Shown here piece after piece: positions 44,706 to 55,554 of a stretch of 64,000 bases of DNA. The stretch is taken from positions 124,001 through 188,000 of the forward strand of contig NZ_AQQX01000004.1 of NCBI RefSeq assembly GCF_000768315.1, in the 5' to 3' direction. A program made the translations under genes and the position numbers. Below the pieces are notes generated by a model that was not told the DNA's origin, did no database searches, and worked only from the letters and a program-made list of their open reading frames with translations. The number at the start of each line of letters is the position of its first letter. Within the stretch, counting starts at the first letter, position 1. This DNA comes from Pseudooceanicola atlanticus. GTDB lineage: Bacteria; Pseudomonadota; Alphaproteobacteria; Rhodobacterales; Rhodobacteraceae.

Positions 44706-44722
44706 AGAAAATTTAATTTTCT
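44706..44722. promoter_or_regulatory. Palindrome in the xylR-xylF gap
   Basis: AGAAAATT-T-AATTTTCT is an exact odd-centred palindrome 91 bases upstream of xylF and 54 bases from the regulator start. Flanking bases repeat CTCGSTGAA on both sides. It is a good candidate site for the ROK repressor; other control elements in this 160-base gap were not recognised. Confidence 0.65.
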
Positions 44723-44812
44723 CGGTGAAATAATTGTGTAACACTGAGGCGTCAGCGCAGAATCGATGAGGAGTCGACCGCGCCCCGACACCGACATAAC
44801 GGGAGGAACACC

Positions 44813-45826
44813 ATGAAACTCTTCGCAACCACTGCACTTGCCGTGCTGCTGGGGACCGGGGCCTATGCCCAGACCATCGGCGTGAGCTGGTCGAATTTCC
44901 AGGAAGAACGCTGGAAGACCGACGAGGCCGCGATCGTTGCCGCCCTCGACGCGGCCGGCGCCGAATACATCTCGGCCGACGCGCAATCCTCGTCCAGCAA
45001 GCAGCTGTCCGACATCGAAAGCCTGATCGCCCAGGGCGTCGACGCGCTGATCATCCTGGCCCAGGACAGCCAGTCCATCGGGCCCGCCGTGCAGGCCGCC
45101 TATGACGAAGGCATTCCCGTCGTCGCCTATGACCGCCTGATCGAGGACAGCACGACCTTCTACCTGACCTTCGACAACGTCGAGGTCGGCCGGATGCAGG
45201 CGCGTGCCGTGCTGGAACAGCAGCCCACGGGCAATTACGTGATGATCAAGGGCTCCCCCACCGACCCGAACGCGGATTTCCTGCGCGGCGGCCAGCAGGA
45301 AGTGCTGCAGGCGGCCATCGATGCCGGTGACATCACCATCGTGGACGAGGCCTATACCGACGGCTGGCTGCCCGCCAACGCACAGCGCAACATGGAACAG
45401 ATCCTGACCGCCAACGACAACAATGTCGACGCGGTCGTGGCCTCCAACGACGGCACCGCCGGCGGCGTCGTCGCGGCGCTGACCGCGCAGGGCATGGATG
45501 GCATCCCCGTCTCGGGCCAGGACGGCGACCACGCCGCGCTGAACCGCGTCGCCAAGGGCACCCAGACCGTTTCGGTCTGGAAGGACGCCCGTGAACTGGG
45601 CAAGGCGGCAGGCGAGATCGCCGTGGCGCTGGCCGGTGGCGCGTCGATGTCCGATGTCGAAGGCGCGGTCGAATGGACCTCGCCCGCCGGGACCGAGCTG
45701 ACCGCCAAGTTCCTCGAACCGATCCCGGTCACCGCCGACAACCTGACCACCGTCACCGATGCCGGCTGGATCACCGTCGAGGCGCTGTGCCAGGGCGTCA
45801 CCGACGGCCCGGCGCCCTGTAACTAA
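44813..45826 (+). CDS. xylF: Xylose ABC transporter, substrate-binding protein
   Basis: Periplasmic sugar-binding protein of 337 residues with a signal peptide ending GTGAYAQ. The type I periplasmic binding fold shows [43 protein letters not shown] (in pieces), a substrate-contact segment [10 protein letters not shown] and [16 protein letters not shown], which match XylF proteins. A GGGAGGAACACC site precedes the ATG. It is the first gene of a rightward xylose unit xylF-xylH-xylG-xylA-xylB-epimerase. Confidence 0.95.
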   Translation: MKLFATTALAVLLGTGAYAQTIGVSWSNFQEERWKTDEAAIVAALDAAGAEYISADAQSSSSKQLSDIESLIAQGVDALIILAQDSQSIGPAVQAAYDEGIPVVAYDRLIEDSTTFYLTFDNVEVGRMQARAVLEQQPTGNYVMIKGSPTDPNADFLRGGQQEVLQAAIDAGDITIVDEAYTDGWLPANAQRNMEQILTANDNNVDAVVASNDGTAGGVVAALTAQGMDGIPVSGQDGDHAALNRVAKGTQTVSVWKDARELGKAAGEIAVALAGGASMSDVEGAVEWTSPAGTELTAKFLEPIPVTADNLTTVTDAGWITVEALCQGVTDGPAPCN

Positions 45827-45898
45827 GACCACACCCAAAGACCCGGAGCGCGGACGGCCCCACGCCGCCGCGCTCCGCCACCCCGATCGGAGGTTCCC

Positions 45899-47194
45899 TT
45901 GGCCCACCCGACATCCCAGGGCCTGCCCGCGCAGGCCAGCCGCAACTGGCTGCAGAAGCTTGAACTCGACATGCGCCTGCTGGGCATGATCGGTGCGTTC
46001 GTCCTGCTCTGCATCGGTTTCGACCTCTTCACCGACGGCCGTTTCCTGACGCCGCGGAACATCTTCAACCTGACGATCCAGACGGTTTCGGTGGCCATCA
46101 TGGCCTGCGGCATGGTCTTTGTGATCGTCACCCGCCATATCGACCTGTCCGTCGGCGCGCTGCTGGCCACCTGTTCGGCCATCATGGCGATGACCCAGAC
46201 GCAGATCCTGCCCTACATGCTGGATTTCGGCCTCAACCACCCCGCCACCTGGATCATCACGATCCTTGTCGGGCTGCTGGCCGGCACGATCATCGGCGCC
46301 TTCCAGGGCTTGCTGATCGGCTACCTGACGATCCCCGCTTTCATCGTGACGCTGGGCGGGTTCCTCGTCTGGCGCAACGTGGCCTGGTACCTGACCGGCG
46401 GCCAGACCATCGGCCCGCTTGACGAGAATTTCCGCCGTCTCGGCGGCATCAACGGCACGCTGGGCGAAACCTGGTCCTGGGTGCTGGGCGTAGTGCTGAC
46501 CATCGCCGCGCTCTGGGTGCTCTGGACCTCGCGGCAGGCCCGCGCGCGCCACGGCTTCGTGGTCAAACCGCTCTGGGCACAGGGCGTGCTGTCGGCGATT
46601 TTCGCCGCCGCGATCCTGGGCTTCGTCGCCATCCTGAACGCTTATGAAATCCCCTCCCGCCGGCTGGAGCGCATGTTCGAAGCCCGCGGAGAGGTCATGC
46701 CCGAAGGCCTGACCATGGGTTACGGCGTGCCCTTCTCGGTGCTGATCCTGATCGCGGTGGCCATAGTGCTGACCGTCGTTGCACGGCGCACCCGATTCGG
46801 GCGCTACATCTTCGCCACCGGCGGCAACCCGGACGCGGCGGAACTGTCGGGCATCAACACCCGCAAGCTGACCGTGAAGGTCTTTGCCCTGATGGGCTTC
46901 CTCTGCACACTGTCGGCGGTGGTCGCCTCTGCCCGCCTCGCCAACCATTCCAACGACATCGGCACCCTGGACGAATTGCGCGTGATCGCGGCTGCGGTCA
47001 TCGGCGGCACGGCGCTGTCGGGCGGGTTGGGCACGATCTACGGCGCGGTGCTGGGGGCGCTCATCATGCAGGCGCTGCAATCGGGCATGGCCATGGTCGG
47101 CGTCGATGCGCCGTTCCAGAACATCGTGGTGGGCGCGGTGCTGGTGCTGGCCGTGCTGATCGACATCCTCTACCGCAAGAAAGTGGGAGCATGA
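45899..47194 (+). CDS. xylH: Xylose ABC transporter, permease
   Basis: A 431-residue inner-membrane permease of the ribose/xylose class with about ten hydrophobic segments. Typical parts are [83 protein letters not shown] and a C-terminal [38 protein letters not shown]. Translation appears to start at a TTG eight bases after GGAGG, as no ATG fits. The stop overlaps the xylG start (ATGA). Confidence 0.94.
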   Translation: MAHPTSQGLPAQASRNWLQKLELDMRLLGMIGAFVLLCIGFDLFTDGRFLTPRNIFNLTIQTVSVAIMACGMVFVIVTRHIDLSVGALLATCSAIMAMTQTQILPYMLDFGLNHPATWIITILVGLLAGTIIGAFQGLLIGYLTIPAFIVTLGGFLVWRNVAWYLTGGQTIGPLDENFRRLGGINGTLGETWSWVLGVVLTIAALWVLWTSRQARARHGFVVKPLWAQGVLSAIFAAAILGFVAILNAYEIPSRRLERMFEARGEVMPEGLTMGYGVPFSVLILIAVAIVLTVVARRTRFGRYIFATGGNPDAAELSGINTRKLTVKVFALMGFLCTLSAVVASARLANHSNDIGTLDELRVIAAAVIGGTALSGGLGTIYGAVLGALIMQALQSGMAMVGVDAPFQNIVVGAVLVLAVLIDILYRKKVGA

Positions 47195-47958
47195 CAATGG
47201 TCGACAGAAGCGGAACCCCACTGGTCCAGATGCGCGACATCTCCGTTGCCTTCGGCGGCGTCAAGGCGGTCGACCATGTCAGCGTCGACCTCTACCCCGG
47301 CGAAGTCGTCGGCCTGCTGGGCCATAACGGCGCCGGCAAGTCGACGCTGATCAAGGTCCTCTCGGGCGCCTACCAGGGCACCGGCGAGATCCTGATCGAC
47401 GGCAAACCGGTCGAGATCACCAATCCCCGCGATGCCCGCGCCAACAATATCGAGACGATCTACCAGACGCTGGCCCTGGCCGATAACCTCGACGCGACCT
47501 CGAACCTCTTCCTCGGACGCGAACTGGTCACTCCCATGGGGCTGGTCGACGACGCCGCGATGGAGGCCGAGTGCCGCAAGATCATGGGTCAGCTGAACCC
47601 CAACTTCCAGAAATTCCACGAACCCGTCTCCGCCCTGTCGGGTGGACAGCGGCAATCCGTGGCCATTGCGCGCGCGGTCTATTTCAACGCCCGCATCCTG
47701 ATCATGGACGAACCCACCGCCGCGCTCGGCCCGCACGAGACGCAGATGGTGGCGGAACTGATCCAGCAGCTCAAGGCGCAGGGCATCGGCATCTTCCTCA
47801 TCGACCACGACGTGCATTCGGTGATGGAGCTGTGCGACCGCGCCTCCGTCATGAAGAACGGCCAGCTGGTCGGCACGGTGAACATCCCCGATGTGACCGA
47901 CGATGACCTGCTGTCCATGATCATCCTGGGCAAGATGCCCGGTGCCTCCGCGGCCTGA
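47191..47958 (+). CDS. xylG: Xylose ABC transporter, ATP-binding protein (single domain)
   Basis: A 255-residue ATPase with Walker [12 protein letters not shown] (about 46-56), the signature [15 protein letters not shown] and Walker [14 protein letters not shown]. coli XylG has two such domains in about 510 residues; this protein has only one, so the transporter presumably uses a homodimer. It is coupled to xylH by ATGA and followed, 81 bases on, by xylA. Confidence 0.93.
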   Translation: MTMVDRSGTPLVQMRDISVAFGGVKAVDHVSVDLYPGEVVGLLGHNGAGKSTLIKVLSGAYQGTGEILIDGKPVEITNPRDARANNIETIYQTLALADNLDATSNLFLGRELVTPMGLVDDAAMEAECRKIMGQLNPNFQKFHEPVSALSGGQRQSVAIARAVYFNARILIMDEPTAALGPHETQMVAELIQQLKAQGIGIFLIDHDVHSVMELCDRASVMKNGQLVGTVNIPDVTDDDLLSMIILGKMPGASAA

Positions 47959-48039
47959 CCGCCGGCACACTTCAATTCTCCCGCACCGTCCCGGCCCCGC
48001 CGGGGCGCCCTGCCCCTGACCAGCCAAGGAACGAGCACA

Positions 48040-49347
48040 ATGAGCACAGGATTTTTCGACGGTATCGACAAGATCGCCTACGAGGGTCCCGACAGCACCA
48101 ACCCGCTGGCCTTCCGCCACTACAACCCCGACGAGATGGTCATGGGCAAGCGGATGGAGGATCACCTGCGGTTCGCCGTCGCCTACTGGCATTCCTTCGC
48201 CTGGGAAGGCGGCGACCCGTTCGGCGGCCAGACCTTCATCCGGCCCTGGCACCCGCAGGACGACATGGGCCGGGCGAAACTGAAGGCCGATGTCGCGTTC
48301 GAGATGTTCGACCTGCTCGGCGCGCCCTTCTTCTGCTGGCATGACGCCGATATCCGTCCCGAACAGGGCAATTACGCTGACAACCTGCGCACACTCGAGG
48401 AGATCACCGATTATATCGGCGAGAAGATGCAGGGCTCCGATACCGGGCTGCTCTGGGGCACCGCAAACATGTTCGCGCATCGCCGCTGGATGTCAGGCGC
48501 CTCGACCAATCCCGACCCGGATGTCTTCGCCTTTTCTGCCGCCACCGTGAAGGGTTGCCTGGACGCGACGCACAAGCTCGGCGGGCGGAACTACGTGCTC
48601 TGGGGCGGGCGCGAAGGCTACGAGACACTGCTGAACACCGATCTCGGGCAGGAACTCGACCATATGGGCCGCTTCCTGTCGATGGTCGTCGATTACAAGC
48701 ACAAGATCGGCTTCAAGGGCCAGATCCTCGTCGAACCGAAACCGCAGGAACCGTCGAAGCATCAATATGATTTCGACGTCGCCACCTGCATCGGCTTCCT
48801 GCGCAAGTACGGGCTGGAAAGCGAGGTGAAGCTGAACATCGAACAGGGCCACGCGATCCTCGCCGGCCATTCCTTCGAACACGAACTGGCGCTTGCCGCG
48901 TCCGAGGGGATGCTGGGCTCGATCGACATGAACCGTAACGATTACCAGTCGGGCTGGGACACCGATCAATTCCCCAACAACACGCCCGAGGTCGCACTGG
49001 CCTATTACCACATCCTGAAATCCGGCGGCTTCACCACCGGCGGCACCAATTTCGACGCCAAGCTGCGCCGCCAGTCGCTGGACCCGCAGGACCTGATCGC
49101 CGCCCATGTCGGCGGCATGGATATCTGCGCCCGGGGCCTCAAGGCCGCCGCCGCGATGGTCGAGGATGGCGGGCTGGAAACCGCGCTGGCCGACCGCTAC
49201 GCCGGATGGCAGAGCGACGCGGCACAGCAGATGCTGAACAGCGACCTCGGCTCCATCGCCGCCCGTGTCCTGTCCGAAGGGATCAACCCCGAACCGCGCT
49301 CCGGCCGGCAGGAGATCCTCGAAAACTACGTCAACCGTTTCGTCTGA
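48040..49347 (+). CDS. xylA: Xylose isomerase
   Basis: Converts D-xylose to D-xylulose. The 435-residue enzyme shows the catalytic [11 protein letters not shown] (His and Asp near 101-104), [37 protein letters not shown] (metal-binding Glu and Lys), [19 protein letters not shown] and [19 protein letters not shown] with the second metal's acidic ligands. All active-site residues looked for are present. An AAGGAACGAGCACA sequence precedes the ATG. Confidence 0.97.
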   Translation: MSTGFFDGIDKIAYEGPDSTNPLAFRHYNPDEMVMGKRMEDHLRFAVAYWHSFAWEGGDPFGGQTFIRPWHPQDDMGRAKLKADVAFEMFDLLGAPFFCWHDADIRPEQGNYADNLRTLEEITDYIGEKMQGSDTGLLWGTANMFAHRRWMSGASTNPDPDVFAFSAATVKGCLDATHKLGGRNYVLWGGREGYETLLNTDLGQELDHMGRFLSMVVDYKHKIGFKGQILVEPKPQEPSKHQYDFDVATCIGFLRKYGLESEVKLNIEQGHAILAGHSFEHELALAASEGMLGSIDMNRNDYQSGWDTDQFPNNTPEVALAYYHILKSGGFTTGGTNFDAKLRRQSLDPQDLIAAHVGGMDICARGLKAAAAMVEDGGLETALADRYAGWQSDAAQQMLNSDLGSIAARVLSEGINPEPRSGRQEILENYVNRFV

Positions 49348-49357
49348 GGGGGACGCC

Positions 49358-50809
49358 ATGTATCTGGGACTGGACCTCGGCACCTCCGGCCTCCGCGCCA
49401 TCCTCGTGGACGAGGCGGGCATCGTTCAGGGCGAGGCCGAGGCCAGCTTTGACCTCGCCCATCCCTATCCCGGCTGGTCCGAACAGGACCCGGCCGCCTG
49501 GGTGACCTCCTGCGAAACCGCCGTCGCCGCCCTGCGCCGCCACGTGCCCGACGCCTTCGCCCGCCTTCGCGGCATCGGCCTGTCGGGTCACATGCACGGC
49601 GCCATCCTGCTGGATGCGGGCGACCGGGTGCTGCGCCCCTGCATCCTGTGGAACGACACCCGCTCCACCGCCGAGGCCGCCGCGCTGGATGCGACACCCG
49701 GCATCCGCGAGATCACCGGCAATATCGTCTTCCCCGGCTTCACCGCACCCAAGCTCGCCTGGGTCCGCAAACATGAACCCGACCTCTTCGAAAAGGTCGC
49801 CAAGGTCCTGCTGCCCAAGGATTATCTGCGCCTCTGGCTGACCGGAGAGCATATCTCAGATTTCTCCGACAGCGCCGGCACCGCGTGGCTGGACGTCGGC
49901 GCGCGGGACTGGTCCGACGCCGCGCTCGAGGCCGGCGGCATGCGGCGTGACCAGATGCCGTCGCTGGTCGAGGGCAGCGCGCCCGGCGGCACGCTCCGCC
50001 CTGCCCTGGCCGAAGCCTGGGGTCTGTCGCAGACCGTCACCGTCGCGGGTGGCGCGGGCGACAATGCCGCCGCCGCCTGCGGGTCGGGCTGCCTGGGCGA
50101 AGGCACCGGTTTCGCCTCTCTCGGCACCTCCGGCGTCTTGATGGCGGGGCGCGACAGCTACAGCCCCGACCCGGCCTCTGCCGTGCACAGCTTCTGCCAC
50201 GCCGTGCCCGATCGCTGGTACCAGATGGGCGTGATCCTGGCCGCGACCGACAGCCTGAACTGGCTGTCCCGCAACCTCGGCCAAAGCCCGTCAGAGCTTG
50301 CCCGCGCCCTGCCCGACGCGGCCACCGGCCCGTCCGCGCTGACCTTCCTGCCCTACCTTTCGGGCGAACGGACCCCGCATAACGACAGCGCCATTCGCGG
50401 CGCCTTCATCGGGCTCGACGTGTCCTCTGACCGCACCGACCTCACCCGCGCGGTGATGGAGGGCGTGGCCTTCGCCCTTCGCGACAGCCTGCTCGCGCTC
50501 AAGGGCACTGGCGCACGGTTCGACACGCTGCTCGCCACTGGCGGCGGCGCGCGGTCGCGTTTCTGGCTGACGACGCTGGCCAGCGTGCTGGACCTGCCGC
50601 TGTCGCTGCCCAAGGGGTCCGAACTGGGCGCCGCCATGGGGGCCGCGCGGCTTGCCATCTGTGCAGCCGACGGAGCTGATCCGAATGATGTCATGACCGC
50701 CCCCGAAGCGGCCGAAATCATCGCTCCCGATCCTGCACTGCGCGGTGCCTACGAGGACGCCTACCAACGCTACCGCGCGCTCTACCCGCTCCTCTCCGGA
50801 CTGGGCTGA
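49358..50809 (+). CDS. xylB: Xylulokinase
   Basis: Phosphorylates D-xylulose to D-xylulose 5-phosphate. The 483-residue FGGY-family kinase begins MYLGLDLGTSGLRAILVDE and has the substrate segment GLSGHMHGAILLD, ILWNDTRS, CGSGCLGEGTGFASLGTSGV and the C-terminal ATGGGARSRFWLTTLASVLDLPL nucleotide region. It begins ten bases after xylA with a GAGGGGGACGCC site. Confidence 0.95.
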   Translation: MYLGLDLGTSGLRAILVDEAGIVQGEAEASFDLAHPYPGWSEQDPAAWVTSCETAVAALRRHVPDAFARLRGIGLSGHMHGAILLDAGDRVLRPCILWNDTRSTAEAAALDATPGIREITGNIVFPGFTAPKLAWVRKHEPDLFEKVAKVLLPKDYLRLWLTGEHISDFSDSAGTAWLDVGARDWSDAALEAGGMRRDQMPSLVEGSAPGGTLRPALAEAWGLSQTVTVAGGAGDNAAAACGSGCLGEGTGFASLGTSGVLMAGRDSYSPDPASAVHSFCHAVPDRWYQMGVILAATDSLNWLSRNLGQSPSELARALPDAATGPSALTFLPYLSGERTPHNDSAIRGAFIGLDVSSDRTDLTRAVMEGVAFALRDSLLALKGTGARFDTLLATGGGARSRFWLTTLASVLDLPLSLPKGSELGAAMGAARLAICAADGADPNDVMTAPEAAEIIAPDPALRGAYEDAYQRYRALYPLLSGLG

Positions 50810-50810
50810 G

Positions 50811-51707
50811 ATGCAGCGCGTCCTCCTTCAGGACGGGGACATGCGCGTCGCGCTGCTCGATCACGGCGCGATCACCCAGGGCTGGTGGCTGGGCGACCGC
50901 CCCCTGATCCTGGGTTATGACGATCCGGCGGCCTACCTGACCGACCCGTATTTCATGGGCGCGATCGTCGGCCCCGTCGCCAACCGCGTCGGCGGCGCGG
51001 CCTTCACACTGGGCGGCTGGCCCCACCTGCTACAGGCGAACGAGGGGCCCAATCAGCTCCATGGCGGGCCGCACGGCTTCTGGTCCCGGCCCTGGGACAT
51101 CCAGGTCGTCACCGCGACCATGGCCCGCTTCGTCCTGCATGCCGGCGATGGCGAAGGCGGCTATCCCGGACCGGTCGATGTCACGCTCACCGTCCGGCTC
51201 ACCGCCCCGCGCCTGACCTACGATTTCTGCGCCCGTCCCGGCCAGCCGACCCCGATCAGCCTCGCGCAGCACAATTACTACACGCTCGGTCAGCCCGGCA
51301 TTCGCGCCCATCGCCTGCATCTGCCCGCCTCGCGCACCCTTGCCCTCGATCCGCAACAGATCTCGACCGGCGACCGCATCGCCGTGACCGACGCGACCGA
51401 TTTCCGCGAAGCCGCCCCGCTCACCGCACCGCTCGACGATTACTACATTTTCGACCCGATGACCGAGCCGCGGGTCACCCTGACCGCCCCAGACGGCCTG
51501 CGCCTCCATCTGCGCAGCGACCAGCCAGGGCTTCAGGTCTATACCGGCCAGGGGCTCGGAGCCCCCTTCGCACCTTTCGATGCCGTCTGCCTTGAACCGT
51601 CGGGTTACCCGGACGCGGTGAACCACGGCAGCTTTCCCTCTGTCATCGCCACACCCGAAGCGCCCTATCGCCAGGTACTGCACCTCGATATCCTGAGGCC
51701 AGAATGA
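50811..51707 (+). CDS. Aldose 1-epimerase family protein
   Basis: A 298-residue mutarotase-type protein, likely interconverting the anomers of xylose or related sugar. Visible motifs are GPVANRVGGAAFTLGG, QLHGGPHGFWSRPWDI (catalytic-type His), a second His in AQHNYYTLG, and the Glu in CLEPSGYPDAVNHGSFPSV. The order of these residues matches GalM. The start codon lies one base after the xylB stop (TGAGATG). It is the last sugar gene of the locus and its stop overlaps (ATGA) a frame leading into the di-haem peroxidase gene. Confidence 0.9.
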   Translation: MQRVLLQDGDMRVALLDHGAITQGWWLGDRPLILGYDDPAAYLTDPYFMGAIVGPVANRVGGAAFTLGGWPHLLQANEGPNQLHGGPHGFWSRPWDIQVVTATMARFVLHAGDGEGGYPGPVDVTLTVRLTAPRLTYDFCARPGQPTPISLAQHNYYTLGQPGIRAHRLHLPASRTLALDPQQISTGDRIAVTDATDFREAAPLTAPLDDYYIFDPMTEPRVTLTAPDGLRLHLRSDQPGLQVYTGQGLGAPFAPFDAVCLEPSGYPDAVNHGSFPSVIATPEAPYRQVLHLDILRPE

Positions 51708-51883
51708 CCTTCGTTGACGGCCTCCCCAGCGCGCCCCGCGCCGACAAGCGATCCAATCCGCTAGGGGCCACCTGTTCCGAGACACTGGCCGGCGACAGCC
51801 TGCCTCTCGACGTCGCGACGCAATCCGCACAAGTCGCCGCATCCAGCCCCGCCGTAGCCTACGAACGAGGCGAAACCATTGAC

Positions 51884-53218
51884 GTGGTTCCGGCAGCGCC
51901 GCGCAAATCAAGACTCCGCACCGACGCATTCCTGACCGCCCTCGCCCTCCTCGCTGCAACCGCCATCCCTCTGGCGGCACAGGACCTCGGTCCGCGCCCC
52001 ACCTTCCCCGAAACAGACCCCAACCGGGTCGAGCTTGGCTGGCTCCTCTTCTACGACCCGATCTTGTCGGGCAACCAGGCGGTCAGCTGCGCCACCTGTC
52101 ACCACCCGGATTTCGGCACGTCCGACGGCGTGTCCCTCGCCATCGGCGATGGTGGCCTGGGTCTTGGCCCCGAACGCGTCGTGGACCCCGACAACCCGCC
52201 AGAGGAGCGCATTCCCCGCAACGCCCCCGGCCTGTGGAACCTCGGCGCCAGCGAATTCACCCGCTTCTTCCACGACGGGCGGCTGGAGCTGGACCCGACC
52301 CAGCCAAATGGCATCCGCACCCCGCTTGGCGCCGATATGACACTCGGTTTCGACAGCCCGCTGGCCGCCCAGGCGATGTTCCCCGTCCTCTCTGGTGACG
52401 AGATGGCCGGCCATTACTCGGAGAACGAGGTCAGCCGTGCCGTCCGCCAGGGTCTGCTCAGCCAACCCGGAGGCGCATGGGACAAGATCGCGGCCCGTGT
52501 CGCCGCGATCCCGGAATACAGGGATAGGTTTGACAAAGCCTTACCGGGAGAGCCGATTTCCTTCACCGCCATCGCCAACGTCATCGCCGATTTCATCACC
52601 TTCGAATGGCGTGCCGTCGATGCCCCCTTCGACCGCGCCATGCGGGGCGAAATTGCCCTGCCGGAGGACGCCCGGACCGGCCAGGATCTCTTCTACGGCG
52701 AGGCCGGATGCGCCACCTGTCATTCTGGATGGCTGCAGACCGACCACGCGTTCCACGCGATCGCGATGCCGCAATTCGGACCGGGCAAGGCCGCCCGCTT
52801 CGAACCCCATGCCCGTGACGAGGGCCGGATGAAGGTGACCGGCGACCTGACGGACGCCTATGCCTTCCGCACACCTTCGCTGCGCAACGTGACGCTCACC
52901 GCGCCTTACGGCCATTCCGGCGCCTATCGGACACTCGAGGGTGTGATCCGGCACCATCTCGACCCCGTTGGCGCTCTGCATCGCTACCAGATCGACGAGG
53001 CCATCTTGCCCGATCTGCCAGGGGCGGAGGATACCCGTATCCTCGACACGCCCGCCGATCTAGACGCCATTGCCGCCGCGAACAGCCTCGCGCCCAATCC
53101 ACTGAGGGAGACAGAGATCGCCGCGATTCTGGCGTTCCTCGGCACGCTCGAGGACCGCGCCGAGCGCCTGGGCATCCCCGAGAAGGTCCCCAGCGGCCTG
53201 CCTGTTGTCGGCCGTTGA
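51884..53218 (+). CDS. Di-haem cytochrome c peroxidase/MauG-like protein
   Basis: A 444-residue exported protein (from the GTG at 51884) with a signal peptide LTALALLAATAIPLAAQ. Two haem-c sites are present: SCATCHHP near residue 65 and GCATCHSG near residue 285. The sequence follows the cytochrome c peroxidase/MauG family (LGWLLFYDPILSGNQAVSCATC, PRNAPGLWNLGASEFTRFFHDGRLEL, RTPSLRNVTLTAPYGHSGAYRTLEGVI). The frame is open back to an ATG at 51704 that overlaps the epimerase stop. The extra 60 residues from there would put the signal peptide far inside the protein, so the later start is preferred. Reductive peroxidase and protein-modifying roles are both known in the family. Confidence 0.88.
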   Translation: MVPAAPRKSRLRTDAFLTALALLAATAIPLAAQDLGPRPTFPETDPNRVELGWLLFYDPILSGNQAVSCATCHHPDFGTSDGVSLAIGDGGLGLGPERVVDPDNPPEERIPRNAPGLWNLGASEFTRFFHDGRLELDPTQPNGIRTPLGADMTLGFDSPLAAQAMFPVLSGDEMAGHYSENEVSRAVRQGLLSQPGGAWDKIAARVAAIPEYRDRFDKALPGEPISFTAIANVIADFITFEWRAVDAPFDRAMRGEIALPEDARTGQDLFYGEAGCATCHSGWLQTDHAFHAIAMPQFGPGKAARFEPHARDEGRMKVTGDLTDAYAFRTPSLRNVTLTAPYGHSGAYRTLEGVIRHHLDPVGALHRYQIDEAILPDLPGAEDTRILDTPADLDAIAAANSLAPNPLRETEIAAILAFLGTLEDRAERLGIPEKVPSGLPVVGR

Positions 53219-53595
53219 CAGAGACGAAAGAACAGCAGCGGGGCGGACGTCTGGTCGCCAAAAGATCGCGCGCCCAAGCATATCCTACCCAAAATAGCGC
53301 TCACTTTCTCCGTACGATACTTTCACTTTTGTGATTATTTTTACTCCAAATTCTCAACTGAAACAGCTACACGGCATTAAAAACGATTATTTATGCCAAC
53401 CAATCCCAGCACCGACCCGCGCCAGAGCTCCCCCTCGAAAATCACCTCGTCCACCTCCAAATCGCCGTGCCTCCCGTAGCGTCAGCCCCATGTCCAAAGC
53501 CTGTGCATTTCGAATTTATGTTTTCGGAAAGGAAAGGCATCCCGCTTGCAGCCTCGTCCGCCATCCGCTTTAGTCAGGGGGCAGGAGGGACTTGC
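53219..53595. promoter_or_regulatory. AT-rich upstream region of the polyamine transporter
   Basis: About 380 bases without a supported gene. Positions 53285-53400 are far more AT-rich than the rest of the window (runs such as TTATTTTTACT and TTAAAAACGATTATTTATG). This is probably the promoter region of the downstream operon. No clear palindrome was seen. Confidence 0.5.
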
Positions 53596-54657
53596 GTGAC
53601 ACAGGAAACAGCAGTCGAGGCCATCGCGGCCGCCAGACATTACGGGACCGGATCGACCGCCGTGAAAGCGCTGGACGAGGTGTCGATCTCGATCCGGAAG
53701 GGGGAGTTCTTTACCCTTCTCGGCCCCTCCGGCTGCGGCAAGACTACCCTGCTGCGCCTGATCGCAGGATTCGAAACACCGACATCTGGGCAAATCCTGC
53801 TCTCGGGCAAGGACATCACCCACATTCCGCCGAACGAACGGCGCGTGAATACCGTGTTCCAGAGCTACGCGCTTTTCCCGCACCTGACCGTCGCCCGCAA
53901 CATCGCCTTCGGGCTCGAGATGCTGGGCCGGCCCAACGCAGAAATCGACAATCGCGTCAAAGAGATGCTGGCCCTTGTTCAGATGGAACAAATGGCCGAA
54001 CGCAAGCCAGCCATGTTGTCCGGCGGCCAGCAACAGCGCGTCGCCCTGGCCCGCGCTCTGGCCCCGGCCCCCGAGGTTCTGCTGCTGGACGAGCCGCTCT
54101 CCGCCCTCGACCTCAAGCTCCGCAAGGAGATGCAGCTGGAACTCAAGCGCCTTCAGACAAAAACCGGAATCACTTTCGTTTTCGTCACCCACGACCAGGA
54201 AGAGGCGCTCACCATGTCCGACCGGATCGGCGTGATGAAATCGGGCAAGCTGCTTCAGGTCGGCGGTCCGCGCGACATCTACAATGCCCCGGTCAACCGT
54301 TTCGTGGCGGACTTCATCGGCGAGACGAACTTCCTCAAGGGGCAGCTGGCCAACGGTCAGGTCACCCTCGCCACCGGCGAAACGCTCCCCCTGCCCGATG
54401 CAACGGGCAGCGGAGAAGTGACGCTCGCGATCCGCCCCGAACAGATCCGCATCGCGCCCGACGGGCCGATCACCGCCAAGCTGAAACAGACCGTCTATTT
54501 CGGCACCGACACGCATTGTCACCTGGCGCTTGCCGACGGCTCTGAAATCGTGGCCCGGCTGCAAAGCCCGCCCTCTGGCGAAACCGGCCTGCAAGAGGGC
54601 GAAACCCTGCGCATCGCGCCGGTTCAGGGCGCGGTCCAGATCCTGCAGGAGGATTGA
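53596..54657 (+). CDS. potA: Polyamine-type ABC transporter, ATP-binding protein
   Basis: A 353-residue ATPase with Walker [13 protein letters not shown] (about 43-54), Q-loop [21 protein letters not shown], signature [15 protein letters not shown] and Walker [15 protein letters not shown]-terminal TOBE domain follows (about 240-350, beginning [10 protein letters not shown]). Sequence style is that of PotA/PotG. A GTG start at 53596 follows GCAGGAGGG; the frame before it has no ribosome site. It is followed three bases later by the permease. The polyamine assignment is by family and neighbour similarity; a related substrate is possible. Confidence 0.92.
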   Translation: MTQETAVEAIAAARHYGTGSTAVKALDEVSISIRKGEFFTLLGPSGCGKTTLLRLIAGFETPTSGQILLSGKDITHIPPNERRVNTVFQSYALFPHLTVARNIAFGLEMLGRPNAEIDNRVKEMLALVQMEQMAERKPAMLSGGQQQRVALARALAPAPEVLLLDEPLSALDLKLRKEMQLELKRLQTKTGITFVFVTHDQEEALTMSDRIGVMKSGKLLQVGGPRDIYNAPVNRFVADFIGETNFLKGQLANGQVTLATGETLPLPDATGSGEVTLAIRPEQIRIAPDGPITAKLKQTVYFGTDTHCHLALADGSEIVARLQSPPSGETGLQEGETLRIAPVQGAVQILQED

Positions 54658-54660
54658 GCC

Positions 54661-55554
54661 ATGGCGATGCCGAAACATGCCCGCGACGGCTGGCTGCTTT
54701 CGATCCCCGCGCTGATCCTTCTGGCCTTCGGCGCGGCGGGGCCGCTTCTGATCGTCTTCATCTATGCCTTCCTCGAACCCGGCGATTTCTCGGGCGTGGT
54801 CTGGAATTTCACGACAGAAGCCTGGTTCCGCGTCTTCTTTGAACGCGATATCTTCGACGGCACCGTGTCGATGGCGGATGCGCATCTGACGATCTTCTGG
54901 CGGTCGGTGAAGCTTTCGCTGCTGACCACGCTCATAACCTTCCTGATCGGCTTTCCGATGGCCTGGTTCATCGCCACGCAGCCGCCCAACCGGCGGCCCG
55001 CCTGGCTGTTCCTGATCACCATACCGTTCTGGACCAACCTTTTGATCCGCACCTTCGCGATCCTGGAAGTGCTGCGAAATCAGGGACTTCTGAACTCTTT
55101 CCTGCTATGGCTCGGGGTCATCGACCAGCCCTTGCAGATCCTTTACACCGACAATGCGGTGCTGATCGGCATGGCTTACGTCTACCTGCCGCTCATGGTT
55201 CTGCCGCTTTTCGCCGCCATCGACCGGTTCGATTTCCGCCTGATCGAGGCCAGCTATGACCTCTATGCCTCGCGCTGGCAGGTGCTGCGCCGGATCATTC
55301 TGCCGATCACGCGGCCGGGCATCGTCGCGGGTTCCATTCTGGTCTTCGTGCCTTCGCTGGGGGCCTATGTGACGCCGCGCATTCTGGGCGGCGGCAAGAA
55401 CATGATGGTTGGGAATTTCATCGAATTGCAATTCGGCCAGGGCCGGAACTGGCCGCTTGGCGCGGCGCTGTCGATGCTGCTGCTGGTGATCGTGCTGGTG
55501 GCGCTGCTCGCCTATGTGCGCGTCACCTCGGGATCGGAGCGGCGCGATGCGTGA
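54661..55554 (+). CDS. potB: Polyamine-type ABC transporter, permease PotB-like
   Basis: A 297-residue inner-membrane permease with six hydrophobic segments. The conserved ATPase-contacting EAA loop is EASYDLYASRWQVLRRIILPITRPGIVAGSIL (about residues 197-228). N-terminal LLSIPALILLAFGAAGPLLIVFIYAF and YVTPRILGGGKNMMVGNFIELQFGQGRNWPLGAALS are typical for PotB/PotH. It ends eight bases inside the next gene. Confidence 0.93.
   Translation: MAMPKHARDGWLLSIPALILLAFGAAGPLLIVFIYAFLEPGDFSGVVWNFTTEAWFRVFFERDIFDGTVSMADAHLTIFWRSVKLSLLTTLITFLIGFPMAWFIATQPPNRRPAWLFLITIPFWTNLLIRTFAILEVLRNQGLLNSFLLWLGVIDQPLQILYTDNAVLIGMAYVYLPLMVLPLFAAIDRFDFRLIEASYDLYASRWQVLRRIILPITRPGIVAGSILVFVPSLGAYVTPRILGGGKNMMVGNFIELQFGQGRNWPLGAALSMLLLVIVLVALLAYVRVTSGSERRDA

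Noticed and set aside
44090-47221. A minus-strand open frame of over 1000 codons across xylF and xylH
   Set aside because: It is a shadow of the recognised ROK, xylF and xylH genes; no motifs or start signals support it.
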